A stretch of 64,000 nt of DNA from Chrysogorgia sp. JL179-B06 (taxonomy: Eukaryota; Cnidaria; Anthozoa; Scleralcyonacea; Chrysogorgiidae). The stretch covers positions 3,089,501 through 3,153,500 of the forward strand of contig JAYKKM010000080.1 of assembly GCA_035772405.1 (NCBI GenBank), written 5' to 3'. The notes under the pieces were generated by a model, which was not told where the DNA came from, ran no database searches, and was given only the letters and a program-made list of their open reading frames with translations. Shown one piece after another: positions 49,154 through 63,352 of this stretch (the stretch's first letter is position 1; every line of letters begins with the position of its first letter). The translations under genes and the position numbers were made by a program.

Positions 49154-50449
49154 ATAATTTCGTTACACTTGGCGCGCATGAGGAACGCGATCACGCGACT
49201 CTCTTCGTTAGCGCGCCTTTTCCAAGTCTCTCCATCATAGCGAACACACCGAATAGAAACGTTCTCGCAAGATCTTTAACAGTTGCAATTGGCAGTGCAA
49301 TCAACCAAACTCTAAGTGCTACAGAGGTAAGCGTTCCTCTCATAAACAAAAGTTTTGCGCCGTTCTCCGCTATTTCTGTACAACACTATTTCTCTACTAG
49401 TACAACTACTAGTTCCCCACAGCACTAATTCTGTAGTCAAATTTCGGCATGGTGAAGCCTAATTTTTTTATTTAGCCATTGGCCGGCTTCAGTCTCAAAA
49501 ATTCAAATTATCGTATATGCCTGAGGGGATGTTGACATTACGGATTGCCTTGAATTATATTCATTAATTTGAAATAATTCCTCGCCGTGTTGTTAATATA
49601 CCATTAGCAGCCAGCACTTGCTTGAGCTGGCAACTATATCAAACTTCACGAGAAACCAAATGAGAGCGAATAATCCTTTATAAGACAACGTGGCTTCCAT
49701 AGAAACTTATTCATTAACATGCTTTTGAATATCAAATTAACTAAACTGAAGTGGAGAACGGCGGATATATTTTATACCTTAACAAAGGAATTCCGCGGTG
49801 AACTACAGAGAACGGGGACTTTCGCCAGATAATGCTTGAGGGCCTAATATCTGGAGTAAAGCCGACGTTCGAGGTATTAGCCAATACACGTCGAGTATTT
49901 CACTGCTCCTACTCATCGTTTAAAAGGACATTTAAAGGGAGAGATACAAACCAGGTTACTAACGGGTAAACAAAGCTAAAGCTATGACCTTGATACTTAA
50001 CAAAGGAATTCCGCGGTGAACGGTGTGACGCCCAAAATTACGTGTAAATTAAGCCTGTGTTGCCAACACAGCCAGTTCGAGTTACACAGACTCACTTCAT
50101 TTGACGAATTGCTGTTAAAATACATTGGACGCAATTCCTAATCGCTAACTGAACCGTTCTAACGGCGTTCGAATGGCTTCCCCAAAGCGTTCGAACGCCT
50201 TATAAGCAAACATTTACGCAAAACTAAGGAAAATTATAAGCAAAATGTGACAATAAATAATTTTATATCATTCGAACGATTTCAACTACTGTAGTCTATA
50301 TAAAGATTATTGACGCGCAATTGACATTTTTCGCATGATCCCCATAGCTGTCCTTCCGGAACAACCGCTACAGCAATACAGCATGATCCAAACTTCTCCG
50401 CGTTCTCTGGACTTTTCTGCTGCTGGAAAACTATGAAATTTGACAGTTT

Positions 50450-50830
50450 TCCATTCGAATGGTTTGATAAAAACGTTTTAAAATTGTTAACAGAGCGTTC
50501 AAAACGGTTTCGTTAGCCGTTCGAACAGTTGTTAACTGTTCAAACGGTTTCGTTAGCCGTTCGAACGGTTTCACTTTAGCCGTTCGAACGGTTTGGTTAG
50601 CCGTTCGAACGGGTTTGTTAGCCGTTTAGTTAGCCGTTGGTTGTGGTCAACCGTTCGAACGCCTGTTATTATCCGTTCGAGCGCCTGTTATTAACCGTTC
50701 GACCTCCTGTTGTTAACCGTTTAGTTTAGTTTGCGAAACCGTTCGAACGTTTTTGGAAACCGTTCGAACGCTTTTACAAGCCGTTTGTCATCCGTTCGCC
50801 GTCCGTTTTTTTTGGCCGTTTAAACGGAAA
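50450..50830. repeat. CCGTTCGAACGG palindrome array, unit 2
   Basis: Same array as the other units, but with extra bases in several homopolymers. Confidence 0.8.
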
Positions 50831-50887
50831 AGTGTTAAGGTACGTTTTCGCGTGGAGGGTCACTCTGTTCTCAGACAAAATTAGAGT

Positions 50888-51180
50888 TTGAAACAAGCAT
50901 TCAATTCTATCGTGAAAAATGTTGACAGTAATACTGACCCCCGTAGAGCTATTAAGAAGATAGTTATGAAATCTCTTGGTGAAAGAGATTATGCAGCTCA
51001 GGAGACAATGCATCATTTATTGTCTTTGAAACTCCATAGTTCATCATTTAAAGTGATGCCAGTAAGTTTAAATGGTTCATGTTAGGAAACATTTGATTAC
51101 CAAAAAGTAAAAATTCCAGATGCAGCATCTACAGTACATCTATTAAACAAGAATAGTCAACAAATGACACGACAATGATT
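50888..51180 (+). pseudogene. Helitron-like protein remnant, unit 3
   Basis: Uninterrupted counterpart of the Polinton target region. It shows the empty site GACAGTAATACTGACC at 50925-50940. Confidence 0.45.
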
Positions 51181-51395
51181 TATAGACATGTGTCATTCTG
51201 AATTCCAAACTATTCTATTTCTGATAGCATATTTCTATTGATGTTTAGAACTTCAAATCCATTATGGTTGGTAGTTGGTACCAAAAATTCAGTGTTGACA
51301 ATAACCCACTCCAATGTGTTGGTTTGTGATTTGTGAACTGGAAGTAGTTTTTGTACACTTTTCAAACCATCAATTTTGACTACAAAATAAATTGA

Positions 51396-52697
51396 TAAGA
51401 AAATTTCATATTTGGTGGCGGGGGGTGATATTTTATTCCACTACATGCAGTAAAAACCCGCAAACAAGAACCTATGATTATTAAGAACCGCAGCCTGAAA
51501 TTAAGAATTTATTGATATAAGAACATATAAGAACCTATCCCAGGCTGATTGGGTAAGATGTAGGTTCTTGTTAGTGGGTTTTTATTGTATTGTACATATA
51601 CTTCATAGGGTTCATTGTAATAAGAAACTTAGTTATGTCAGTAATTATGGGCTATGATTTGTTATGATCGTGGCGGAAAGCGGAAACGTAGAATAAAAAT
51701 AAGAGCCTAGCTCAAAACTTTTAAATGAAGAGCCATAAAAGACAAGACTAAATGATATACTGAATTGACGTTTCGTTTCTTAACCAGTAACATTACAAAT
51801 GGGTAACCACAGAAATATTTCTTGCTAGTGCAAACGGTCTATTGTAGTCGCGTTACTTGGCGTGAGAAGTGCTAAGCTCGTGCGGTTTGACTGAGCGGCC
51901 ATAAATAAGCTGGTTAAGCTATATTCGCAGTGATTCGCGGGCCGGCTGTCTATATTTTTTACATGCACCGCGTTCATTAGTTCATATGAGGCGACAAGCC
52001 GTACGAAAATCTTATTGCGACTGTTTGAGAAATGCAGAATGACATAACAAGCCAAATCGCCTTTGTTTTTCTATAAGCATAGCACACAGGGTATTCTAAT
52101 TATTTCTTGCAGTCAAAGAAAGATTTTCGTGGCATAAAATCAGCCAGGCTCGCTCGTCTCATGACGTGAACAGCCCCTCTGATCGCATTCGTGACAGATC
52201 GAGTGACAGATCTTCTGGTTTTACTCCAACACTGAAAGCTGCGCCAGAAAAGAAAGAATGCGATTATCAATTATTATGAATATGTCGCGTTACTGGCGCG
52301 AGAAGACTAGCGCGCGTACAATACGTTTAACTTCATACACGCGTATTGCATTATGTTGATCAAAATGTCATACAGCAAAAAAATGGACTTCATTTATATA
52401 TGTAGTTTATTTATAATGCGTAGGCGTTGAGACTATTTATGATAAAAACGGCTGCGTCTTTTGGAGACATGAAAGAAGCTAGGAGTAAACTAAACTTTGC
52501 TGTGACGTGCGACTCGGCCTCTGGGTACGTACGAGGTTGTCGCGCAATTTCAACCGACCGTTCTTATATGTTCTTATATAAATAAATTCTTAATTTCAGC
52601 CTGCGGTTCTTAATAATCATAGGTTCTTGTTTGCGGGTTTTTACTGCATGTAGTAGAATAAAATATCACCCCCGCCACCAAATATGCAATTTTCTTA
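51396..52697. mobile_element. ~1.3-kb TIR element, unit 3 copy
   Basis: Both arms present as in unit 2. Confidence 0.7.
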
Positions 52698-53078
52698 ACC
52701 CCCCGCCCAGTTTGACATTGGTCCGGGTCCTGGGTTTTTTTTAGTTGTAATATTATTTGTTTTATCTTGCACGAAATTATTTCTTAAAATAAGAAACAAT
52801 ATTTTAAGGTTATTTTTGGTACGAAAACGTTTTTGTTGATTTGACCTATCTTCATTGAAAAATGCCGAAATATACATTCAAAATTGAACCACCTCTTTAA
52901 TTGTTCTATTGATATCTCTGGAAATCACCATAACTGTTGCGAAAGCTATACATTTTCGAAAAGCCCGACAAACCGGTTTTTACTAGTGCTTTTTAAATTT
53001 CTCGAACAAGACACATTATGTTGATTAATATAAAGTAGCAATAACTATCATAAATCAGGTTGAAAAACTTTCATTTTT

Positions 53079-53264
53079 CTAGAAAAGGCCATCTTGCACA
53101 TCAGCTGCATTCTTGTTAGAAAGCCAGGTTTCAGTAACCGCAAGAACATCAACACGCTTTGAAATTATTAAGTCACAAATGGAGTTAGATTTCTTGTTGA
53201 TTGAATGTGCGTTTCCATACAGCAAAACGTAGACGTGGAAGACATTTCGTTTTCTGTTTATCAA
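53079..53264 (-). pseudogene. Endonuclease fragment, unit 3
   Basis: The open frame looks longer here because of an extra T near 53213 relative to the other units, probably an error or private indel. Contains HSINKKSNSICDLI and VLAVTETWLSN. Confidence 0.6.
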
Positions 53265-54401
53265 ATTTGATATTTATCAGGTTGCTTGAGTTTTTGGTTA
53301 TAGTTTTGTGACCTGCTTGACCGTACGGCGTGAAGTAACTCTTACTGGGATAATCCCTGCTTTCAAAGTGACTGGTTTACCAGTAGCACATTTTTCGATC
53401 CCAGCCTGGTAACTCACTGGGGGACGTGCTCCTTATGTTTACCCACGCGACGAGTAAGGCGGTATGTAGTATTATTAAGTTGTAACATCATGAGTTTGAA
53501 GCAAAGTTTTACTGCTGGATGCCATTCCTAACACAAACCTGTTTTTGGGAGCAGGAACCCGGTGTGTTTTATCGTGATACCATCACTAGAAAGATTATCA
53601 ACCAAGACTAAGAGTTCTTCCTACCCTTTCCCACAATCGTAATGGAGGTTTACAGTATATTCAGAGTTTTCCTTCTCCTAGAAAGGTTGCCTTCACCACG
53701 GCTATAGGGCCCTTCCTACCCTTTAACTAAAAAACGATTTGATGGATAAATCGTCAACCATATGACTTGACGAACATATATATCACTCCATATAACTTCA
53801 CTTTAACTTGTCATCTATAATTAAATCAAATCAATCGACAACGGCTAATCTCGCTCTCGACTGAGCGCTGACTAACGACTTTATTATGTCAACACATCCA
53901 AAAAACATTCGACTTGCTTTTGCTACAGCACTGATTAAATCTTTCCTGTTTGGCCCAATCAAAATCGGTCGTACAAGACTGATGAAGTCGTGAATCGAAA
54001 AAACACGGCACACGGTAACGCATGAAGATTAAAAATTGAAAATCCAAGCGCTAGGGCACATCCACTCACACGCCAAGTTTGATTTCATTTCATAAAAAAA
54101 CTGCGATTGGTGGCATTTTGAATTTTCATGATGCTACGCGGGCGTGCAAGATGGCCTTTTCTAGAAAAATGTGAAAAATGTAAATTGTTCAACCTGATTT
54201 ATGATAATTAATGCTAATTTATATTAACATAATGTGTTTTGTTCGGGAAATTTAAAAGCACAAGTAAAAGCCGGTTTATTGGGCTTCCAGAAAATGTATA
54301 GCTTTCGCAACAGTTATGGTTATTTCAAGAGATATCAATAGAACAAAGAGGTGGTTCAATTTTTGATGTTTTTCAGCTGTCGGGAAAGAGTTAAGAGTTA
54401 T

Positions 54402-56375
54402 GAAGAAACAAAAACGACAGTTTTGAGCGTAAAATTTCTCTCTACACGCCTTCAGGTTCATCGTAAATTGTACATGGAACAATGTCGCATATACGCAAAG
54501 GCAATTGATTTTGCAAAAAACAGAATATTATAAGGGTAAGATATCTAACTCTGATCAGAATGAGCTATCTCACATGATTGAGGGCATGTTTCGAGTAAAA
54601 TCAATTCCTTTATTGCCATCACATGCATGATTCTTCGTATGACCTGGCTGATGCTTTTAGTTGTTATTTTTCAACTAAGTTTCAGTTACTTCGAGATAAA
54701 CTTACTAGTACACATGAGTCAGTTAAGAAGCTATCTATAGCAGTTGACTCTCCTTGTTGTAAAAGCTCACTCAGTGAATTTACTACTGTATCTGAAAGCT
54801 TTGTCTGTAACACTATCAAAACAGTACTCGTCTAAGTCCTGTGCCTTAGATCCTGTACCTATACACATCTGCTGAAGGAATCTCTTGACGTGTTAGCTGC
54901 CCCATGAATTACTGACATTATCAATTCATCTTTATCCTCAGGAGTATTTCCTCTTTCTCTTAAGAAAGGTCTCATCTGTCCATCTATTAAAAAAACCTAC
55001 TAGTGATTAAGAGCAATTCCCTAACTATAGACCTATTACTAACGTGGCTTTCTTGTCAAAAGTATTAGAGCGGATTGCTGCTAGACAGACAACAGACTAT
55101 CTTATTGAGAATAACCTCCTTGCAAAAATGCAATCTGCTTATAGACTTTTTCATAGAACAGAGACAGCAGTTCTGCGTGTTTTCAATGACATCCTTAATG
55201 CACTTGATGAAAATCAGGAAGTATAGTGTTGGTACTGTTGGACTTATCATCTGCGTTCGACACCATTGACCACACCGTTCTATTGGAGAGATTTAAACAT
55301 CGTTATGGGTTTAGTGGAACTGTACTAGCCTAGTATCTGCACTCATACCTTTCTGATCGGGTACAGTCAGTCATGGTGAAGAATACGCATTCCTCAAACA
55401 AACCACTGCAATATGGTGTACCTCAGGGTTCTGCACTGGGTCCACTTCTGTTTTCACTCTTCTTTGCGCCATTGGAAGATGTGATCAAAGCCCATGGCCT
55501 TGATTGTATATAATGTACGCTGATGACACACAGCTGTTATATGCCTATAAAATCTCCATGTGATCGATCTGCTGCTCTAGCTAAACTTGAGTTGTGTATT
55601 AAGGACATCACCAACTGGTGTACCATGAATAGTCTTATATGCAATCCAAGTAAAACCGAGATTGTCCATCTATCATCACGTTTTATGCATTGTGAACCAA
55701 TGCCAGAAATACAGGTATGTGTCAATGATGTGATAATCCAACCGGCTCCGGTTGCACGTGATCTCAGTGTTGCTGTTGATAGACATCTAAAATTAAATAA
55801 TCATGTAAATAACATTTGTAAATCGGCCACTTTTGCTATCAGAAATATCGGCCAGATCTGCAGGAAATATTTGAGTAAAAAGGACTGTGAGAAGTTGGTG
55901 CATGCATTCATAACATCAAAACTTGACAGCTGTAATAGCATCATATATATGGCTTACCAGAAGCTGAATTGAGCAAGTTACTGCGAATTCAAAATACAGC
56001 TGCTAGACTTGTTACAGAGTACAGGGGTTAAAAAATCGGAGCATATCTCCCCTGTGCTTCGTAATCTTCACTGGTTGCCGGTGAGATCAAGGATTGTATT
56101 TAAGATATACTAATAATTACTTTCAAGGCTTTGCATGGCGATTTGCTTATTAAATATAAACGTATTCGTGCTTTGAGTTCATCTGACCGAAATCTGCTAC
56201 TTGAGCCAAAATCCAAAACGGTGACTCATGGAGACAGAGCGTTCTAGGTTGCCGCACCAAAGCTGTGGAATTCATTACCACAGGAAATTAGAAGCTTTGA
56301 TATGTTAAGTAATTTTAAGTCAGCAATTAAGACTTTTTTTTTTAAATTAATGTTTTTTTTGTTCATAGTAGTAAT
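54402..56375 (+). pseudogene. Frameshifted non-LTR reverse transcriptase, unit 3
   Basis: Has additional private frameshifts relative to units 1 and 2, including one just after YADDTQ (near 55539). Otherwise the same element. Confidence 0.75.
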
Positions 56376-56584
56376 ATATGTAGTAGGCTTTGTCTTATAA
56401 TGGAACTGTAATAAGTTTTATAAGTAAAATTAAGAATATATTGTTGTAAGAGCATTGAGACTATTGTATAATGCTCATAATACGTCTTTTATTATTATTT
56501 ATATAGTTTAGGTGAAGGAAAAGTTATGGTGAATTACGAGTGTTGTATCTGTATTTTCGAGACCTGCAGTTTTGCGAAATATGT

Positions 56585-56664
56585 AACTTTAAGGAATTGA
56601 ACCCGTGACCCTCATGGATCTCTATAGACCACCGCTCTATAACCGACTGAGCTGAGCTAAAAAG
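56585..56664 (-). other. tRNA-like sequence, unit 3
   Basis: Identical in its A- and B-box cores to unit 1. Confidence 0.35.
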
Positions 56665-57487
56665 CCGTTACCCACGAGTTCAGTATTATATGGTAATGCT
56701 TGTAATGCAATAGTGTATATTAAAGTTAACATTTGCATTTACACTCGGTGAATCAGATGAATCAGATGAGTGTCCAACCAGGACTATTTTGAAAAAATGC
56801 AGTATCAAGGCCTTTAGTAATTATTTAGTATTTTCAGTAATTTCAGTGATATCTTAACTTTTATATATTTACAAAAGTTCCAGCTGCAGAAAAACAGTTT
56901 GATTCCTCTGGAAAAAGAAACCTATCTGAAATTGTGCAAGCAGGAAGGTAATATATAGTCATGTTAACCATATCATTCATGTATTGTCTGTCTACTCCAA
57001 GGCTCTCACATTCACTACGGTCCGAAGAAAATTACTTATTTAAATATTCCTCACTATTTATGCCTCATATTTAGATGTCTTGCCAGTATCTGGATTAACA
57101 AATCAATTCATTGAAAAGGAGATGGTGGTGAGACACCGTGGACTCGGGTGGAAAGGGACCAAGCAACTCACAAAATATTTAATGGTGCGTATATATACAC
57201 TACGGTAATATTACCATTTCCCCAATTATTCACTACAAAAGAAGAGTAAATACATGTATATACAGTAACTTGAAAACTTCTAACCAGCAATGTTTCACGT
57301 AAAGAGAAAATACATGATGATCTCCCTTATAACGCCATAACAACATTTTTGTGTTGAAATTAAATTACATCTGTAAATCGCTGATTTTTTTTTAGACTAA
57401 ACAGTTTCGAAAGAGGTTCTGTTGGGTTATTCGTATATTAAACTTTTTGGCACTGCTAGGTAGACTACTACATTTAGGTACTGCTAA

Positions 57488-57637
57488 TCTAACCCTATTA
57501 CTAACCCTAATACTAACCCTAATACTAACCCTAATACTAACCCTATTACTAAACCTAATACTAACCCTATTACTAATCCTATTACTAACCCTAATACTAA
57601 CCCTGATATTAACCCTAATATTGACCCTAATACTAAC
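57488..57637. repeat. Telomere-like tract, unit 3
   Basis: Same tract as units 1 and 2. Confidence 0.85.
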
Positions 57638-57950
57638 TTTAAACATACTTCTAATATACTACAAATATACTACAAATATACTTCTTTCAAATCTTCAATG
57701 CTCAGCTCACGAAATAGATTGTCGTCTTCAAAATTACAGGTGACTATGTTAGACGGGGAAAGGTTGCGTTCCTTTTATAAGATTCGTGTGATAATACAAG
57801 TCATCATCATGGTGAACTTTGACCATCATATGACCATCATATTATGACCAAATATGGAAATGTTTATCACAAATAGAATGCGTTCAAAGTTCAAAGAACA
57901 CTGTTCCAAAATCACATGTAATCACATGTGATCACACGTGTCTGATATAT

Positions 57951-58108
57951 TTGGTTATTTCAAATAACCAAAATTTGGAACAACTTGGTTATTTCAAATA
58001 ACCAATGTTTATAACATGGCTTAATTTGGTTATATCAAATAACCAAGTCCACGCGATTTCGTTATATCAAATAACCACTGATTTAAGTTGGTTATAGTAA
58101 ATAACTAA
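57951..58108. repeat. GGTTATTT palindrome array, unit 3
   Basis: Same five palindromes as the other units. Confidence 0.7.
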
Positions 58109-59414
58109 AATAATTTCGTTACACTTGGCGCGCATGAGGAACGCGATCACGCGACTCTCTTCGTTAGCGCGCCTTTTCCAAGTCTCTCCATCATAGCGAA
58201 CACACCGAATAGAAACGTTCTCGCAAGATCTTTAAACAGTTGCAATTGGCAGTGCAATCAACCAAACTCTAAGTGCTACAGAGGTAAGCGTTCCTCTCAT
58301 AAACAAAAGTTTTGCGCCGTTCTCCGCTATTTCTGTACAACACTATTTCTCTACTAGTACAACTACTAGTTCCCCACAGCACTAATTCTGTAGTCAAATT
58401 TCGGCATGGTGAAGCCTAATTTTTTTATTTAGCCATTGGCCGGCTTCAGTCTCAAAAATTCAAATTATCGTATATGCCTGAGGGGATGTTGACCATTACG
58501 GATTGCCTTGAATTATATTCATTAATTTGAAATAATTCCTCGCCGTGTTGTTAATATACCATTAGCAGCCAGCACTTGCTTGAGCTGGCAACTATATCAA
58601 ACTTCACGAGAAACCAAATGAGAGCGAATAATCCTTTATAAGACAACGTGGCTTCCATAGAAACTTATTCATTAACATGCTTTTGAATATCAAATTAACT
58701 AAACTGAAGTGGAGAACGGCGGATATATTTTATACCTTAACAAAGGAATTCCGCGGTGAACTACAGAGAACGGGGACTTTCGCCAGATAATTGCTTGAGG
58801 GCCTAATATCTGGAGTAAAAGCCGACGTTCGAGGTATTAGCCAATACACGTCGAGTATTTCACTGCTCCTACTCATCGTTTAAAAGGACATTTAAAGGGA
58901 GAGATACAAACCAGGTTACTAACGGGTAAACAAAGCTAAAGCTATGACCTTGATACTTAACAAAGGAATTCCGCGGTGAACGGTGTGACGCCCAAAATTA
59001 CGTGTAAATTAAGCCTGTGTTGCCAACACAGCCAGTTCGAGTTACACAGACTCACTTCATTTGACGAATTGCTGTTAAAATACATTGGACGCAATTCCTA
59101 ATCGCTAACTGAACCGTTCTAACGGCGTTCGAATGGCTTCCCCAAAGCGTTCGAACGCCTTATAAGCAAACATTTACGCAAAACTAAGGAAAATTATAAG
59201 CAAAATGTGACAATAAATAATTTTATATCATTCGAACGATTTCAACTACTGTAGTCTATATAAAGATTATTGACGCGCAATTGACATTTTTCGCATGATC
59301 CCCATAGCTGTCCTTCCGGAACAACCGCTACAGCAATACAGCATGATCCAAACTTCTCCGCGTTCTCTGGACTTTTCTGCTGCTGGAAAACTATGAAATT
59401 TGACAGTTTTCCAT

Positions 59415-59790
59415 TCGAATGGTTTGATAAAACGTTTAAAATTGTTAACAGAGCGTTCAAACGGTTTCGTTAGCCGTTCGAACAGTTTGTTAACTGTTCA
59501 AACGGTTTCGTTAGCCGTTCGAACGGTTTCACTTTAGCCGTTCGAACGGTTTGGTTAGCCGTTCGAACGGGTTTGTTAGCCGTTTAGTTAGCCGTTGGTT
59601 GTGGTCAACCGTTCGAACGCCTGTTATTATCCGTTCGAGCGCCTGTTATTAACCGTTCGACCTCCTGTTGTTAACCGTTTAGTTAGTTTGCGAAACCGTT
59701 CGAACGTTTTTGGAAACCGTTCGAACGCTTTTACAAGCCGTTTGTCATCCGTTCGCCGTCCGTTTTTTTGGCCGTTTAAACGGAAAAGTG
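59415..59790. repeat. CCGTTCGAACGG palindrome array, unit 3
   Basis: Same array as the other units. Confidence 0.8.
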
Positions 59791-59843
59791 TTAAGGTACG
59801 TTTTCGCGTGGAGGGTCACTCTGTTCTCAGACAAAATTAGAGT

Positions 59844-60140
59844 TTGAAACAAGCATTCAATTCTATCGTGAAAAATGTTGACAGTAATACTGACCCCCGT
59901 AGAGCTATTAAGAAGATAGTTATGAAATCTCTTGGTAAAAGAGATTATGCAGCTCAGGAGACAATGCATCATTTATTGTCTTTGAAACTCCATAGTTCAT
60001 CATTTAAAGTGATGCCAGTAAGTTTAAATGGTTCATGTTAGGAAACATTTGATTACCAAAAAGTAAAGATTCCAGATGCAGCATCTACAGTACATCTATT
60101 AAACAAGAATAGTCAACAAATGACATGACAATGATTTATA
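59844..60140 (+). pseudogene. Helitron-like protein remnant, unit 4
   Basis: Private substitutions (GKRDYAAQE instead of GERDYAAQE). Confidence 0.45.
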
Positions 60141-60351
60141 GACATGTGTCATTCTGAATTCCAAACTATTCTATTTCTGATAGCATATTTCTATTGATGT
60201 TTAGAACTTCAAATCCATTATGGTTGGTAGTTGGTACCAAAAATTCAGTGTTGACAATAACCCACTCCAATGTGTTGGTTTGTGATTTGTGAACTGGAAG
60301 TAGTTTTTGTACACTTTTCAAACCATCAATTTTGACTACAAAATAAATTGA

Positions 60352-61654
60352 TAAGAAAATTTCATATTTGGTGGCGGGGGGTGATATTTTATTCCACTAC
60401 ATGCAGTAAAAACCCGCAAACAAGAACCTATGATTATTAAGAACCGCAGCCTGAAATTAAGAATTTATTGATATAAGAACATATAAGAACCTATCCCAGG
60501 CTGATTGGGTAAGATGTAGGTTCTTGTTAGTGGGTTTTTATTGTATTGTACATATACTTCATAGGGTTCATTGTAATAAGAAACTTAGTTATGTCAGTAA
60601 TTATGGGCTATGATTTGTTATGATCGTGGCGGAAAGCGGAAACGTAGAATAAAAATAAGAGCCTAGCTCAAAACTTTTAAATGAAGAGCCATAAAAGACA
60701 AGACTAAATGATATACTGAATTGACGTTTCGTTTCTTAACCAGTAACATTACAAATGGGTAACCACAGAAATATTTCTTGCTAGTGCAAACGGTCTATTG
60801 TAGTCGCGTTACTTGGCGTGAGAAGTGCTAAGCTCGTGCGGTTTGACTGAGCGGCCATAAATAAGCTGGTTAAGCTATATTCGCAGTGATTCGCGGGCCG
60901 GCTGTCTATATTTTTTACATGCACCGCGTTCATTAGTTCATATGAGGCGACAAGCCGTACGAAAATCTTATTGCGACTGTTTGAGAAATGCAGAATGACA
61001 TAACAAGCCAAATCGCCTTTGTTTTTCTATAAGCATAGCACACAGGGTATTCTAATTATTTCTTGCAGTCAAAGAAAGATTTTCGTGGCATAAAATCAGC
61101 CAGGCTCGCTCGTCTCATGACGTGAACAGCCCCTCTGATCGCATTCGTGACAGATCGAGTGACAGATCTTCTGGTTTTACTCCAACACTGAAAGCTGCGC
61201 CAGAAAAGAAAGAATGCGATTATCAATTATTATGAATATGTCGCGTTACTGGCGCGAGAAGACTAGCGCGCGTACAATACGTTTAACTTCATACACGCGT
61301 ATTGCATTATGTTGATCAAAATGTCATACAGCAAAAAAATGGACTTCATTTATATATGTAGTTTATTTATAATGCGTAGGCGTTGAGACTATTTATGATA
61401 AAAACGGCTGCGTCTTTTGGAGACATGAAAGAAGCTAGGAGTAAACTAAACTTTGCTGTGACGTGCGACTCGGCCTCTGGGTACGTACGAGGTTGTCGCG
61501 CAATTTCAAACCGACCGTTCTTATATGTTCTTATATAAATAAATTCTTAATTTCAGCCTGCGGTTCTTAATAATCATAGGTTCTTGTTTGCGGGTTTTTA
61601 CTGCATGTAGTAGAATAAAATATCACCCCCGCCACCAAATATGCAATTTTCTTA
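60352..61654. mobile_element. ~1.3-kb TIR element, unit 4 copy
   Basis: Both arms present as in units 2 and 3. Confidence 0.7.
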
Positions 61655-62036
61655 ACCCCCCGCCCAGTTTGACATTGGTCCGGGTCCTGGGTTTTTTTTA
61701 GTTGTAATATTATTTGTTTTATCTTGCACGAAATTATTTCTTAAAATAAGAAACAATATTTTAAGGTTATTTTTGGTAGGAAAACGTTTTTGTTGATTTG
61801 ACCTATCTTCATTGAAAAATGCCGAAATATACATTCAAAATTGAACCACCTGTTTAATTGTTCTATTGATATCTCTGGAAATCACCATAACTGTTGCGAA
61901 AGCTATACATTTTCGAAAAGCCCGACAAACCGGTTTTTACTAGTGCTTTTAAATTTCTCGAACAAGACACATTATGTTGATTAATATAAAGTAGCAATAA
62001 CTATCATAAATCAAGTTGAAAAACTTTCATTTTTCT

Positions 62037-62267
62037 AGAAAAGGCCATCTTGCACATCAGCTGCATTCTTGTTAGAAAGCCAGGTTTCAGTAACCGCAAG
62101 AACATCAACACGCTTTGAAATTATTAAGTCACAAATGGAGTTAGATTTCTTGTTGATTGAATGTGCGTTCCATACAGCAAAACGTAGACGTGGAAGACAT
62201 TTCGTTTTCTGTTTATCAAATTTGATATTTATCAGGTTGCTTGAGTTTTTGGTTATAGTTTTGTGAC
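62037..62267 (-). pseudogene. Endonuclease fragment, unit 4
   Basis: Same antisense fragment as unit 1. Confidence 0.6.
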
Positions 62268-63352
62268 CTGCTTGACCGTACGGCGTGAAGTAACTCTTAC
62301 TGGGATAATCCCTGCTTTCAAAGTGACTGGTTTACCAGTAGCACATTTTTCGACCCCAGCCTGGTAACTCACTGGGGGACGTGCTCCTTATGTTTACCCA
62401 CGCGACGAGTAAGGCGGTATGTAGTATTATTAAGTTGTAACATCATGAGTTTGAAGCAAAGTTTTACTGCTGGATGCCATTCCTAACACAAACCTGTTTT
62501 TGGGAGCAGGAACCCGGTGTTTTATCGTGATACCATCACTAGAAAGATTATCAACCAAGACTAAGAGTTCTTCCTACCCTTTCCCACAATCGTAATGGAG
62601 GTTTACAGTATATTCAGAGTTTTCCTTCTCCTAGAAAGGTTGCCTTCACCACGGCTATAGGGCCCTTCCTACCCTTTAACTAAAAAACGATTTGATGGAT
62701 AAATCGTCAACCATATGACTTGACGAACATATATATCACTCCATATAACTTCACTTTAACTTGTCATCTATAATTAAATCAAATCAATCGACAACGGCTA
62801 ATCTCGCTCTCGACTGAGCGCTGACTAACGACTTTATTATGTCAACACATCCAAAAAACATTCGACTTGCTTTTGCTACAGCACTGATTAAATCTTTCCT
62901 GTTTGGCCCAATCAAAATCGGTCGTACAAGACTGATGAAGTCGTGAATCGAAAAACACGGCACACGGTAACGCATGAAGATTAAAAATTGAAAATCCAAG
63001 CGCTAGGCACATCCACTCACACGCCAAGTTTGATTTCATTTCATAAAAAAAACTGCGATTGGTGGCATTTTGAATTTTCATGATGCTACGCGGGCGTGCA
63101 AGATGGCCTTTTCTAGAAAAATGTGAAAAATGTAAATTGTTCAACCTGATTTATGATAATTAATGCTAATTTATATTAACATAATGTGTTTTGTTCGGGA
63201 AATTTAAAAGCACAAGTAAAAGCCGGTTTATTGGGCTTCCAGAAAATGTATAGCTTTCGCAACAGTTATGGTTATTTCAAGAGATATCAATAGAACAAAG
63301 AGGTGGTTCAATTTTTGATGTTTTTCAGCCTGTCGGGAAAGAGTTAAGAGTT

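Larger units (their letters stand above)
41991..50929 (+). repeat. 8.9-kb tandem array: unit 2 (8,939 bp, interrupted by the Polinton)
   Basis: Collinear with unit 1 and resuming exactly at the target duplication. It retains the full right TIR of the internal 1.3-kb element that unit 1 lost. Confidence 0.92.
50930..59885 (+). repeat. 8.9-kb tandem array: unit 3 (8,956 bp)
   Basis: Collinear with the other units. It is distinguished by many one-base insertions, mostly in homopolymers (for example 54420-54435, 54518, 54820, 55539). Confidence 0.92.
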
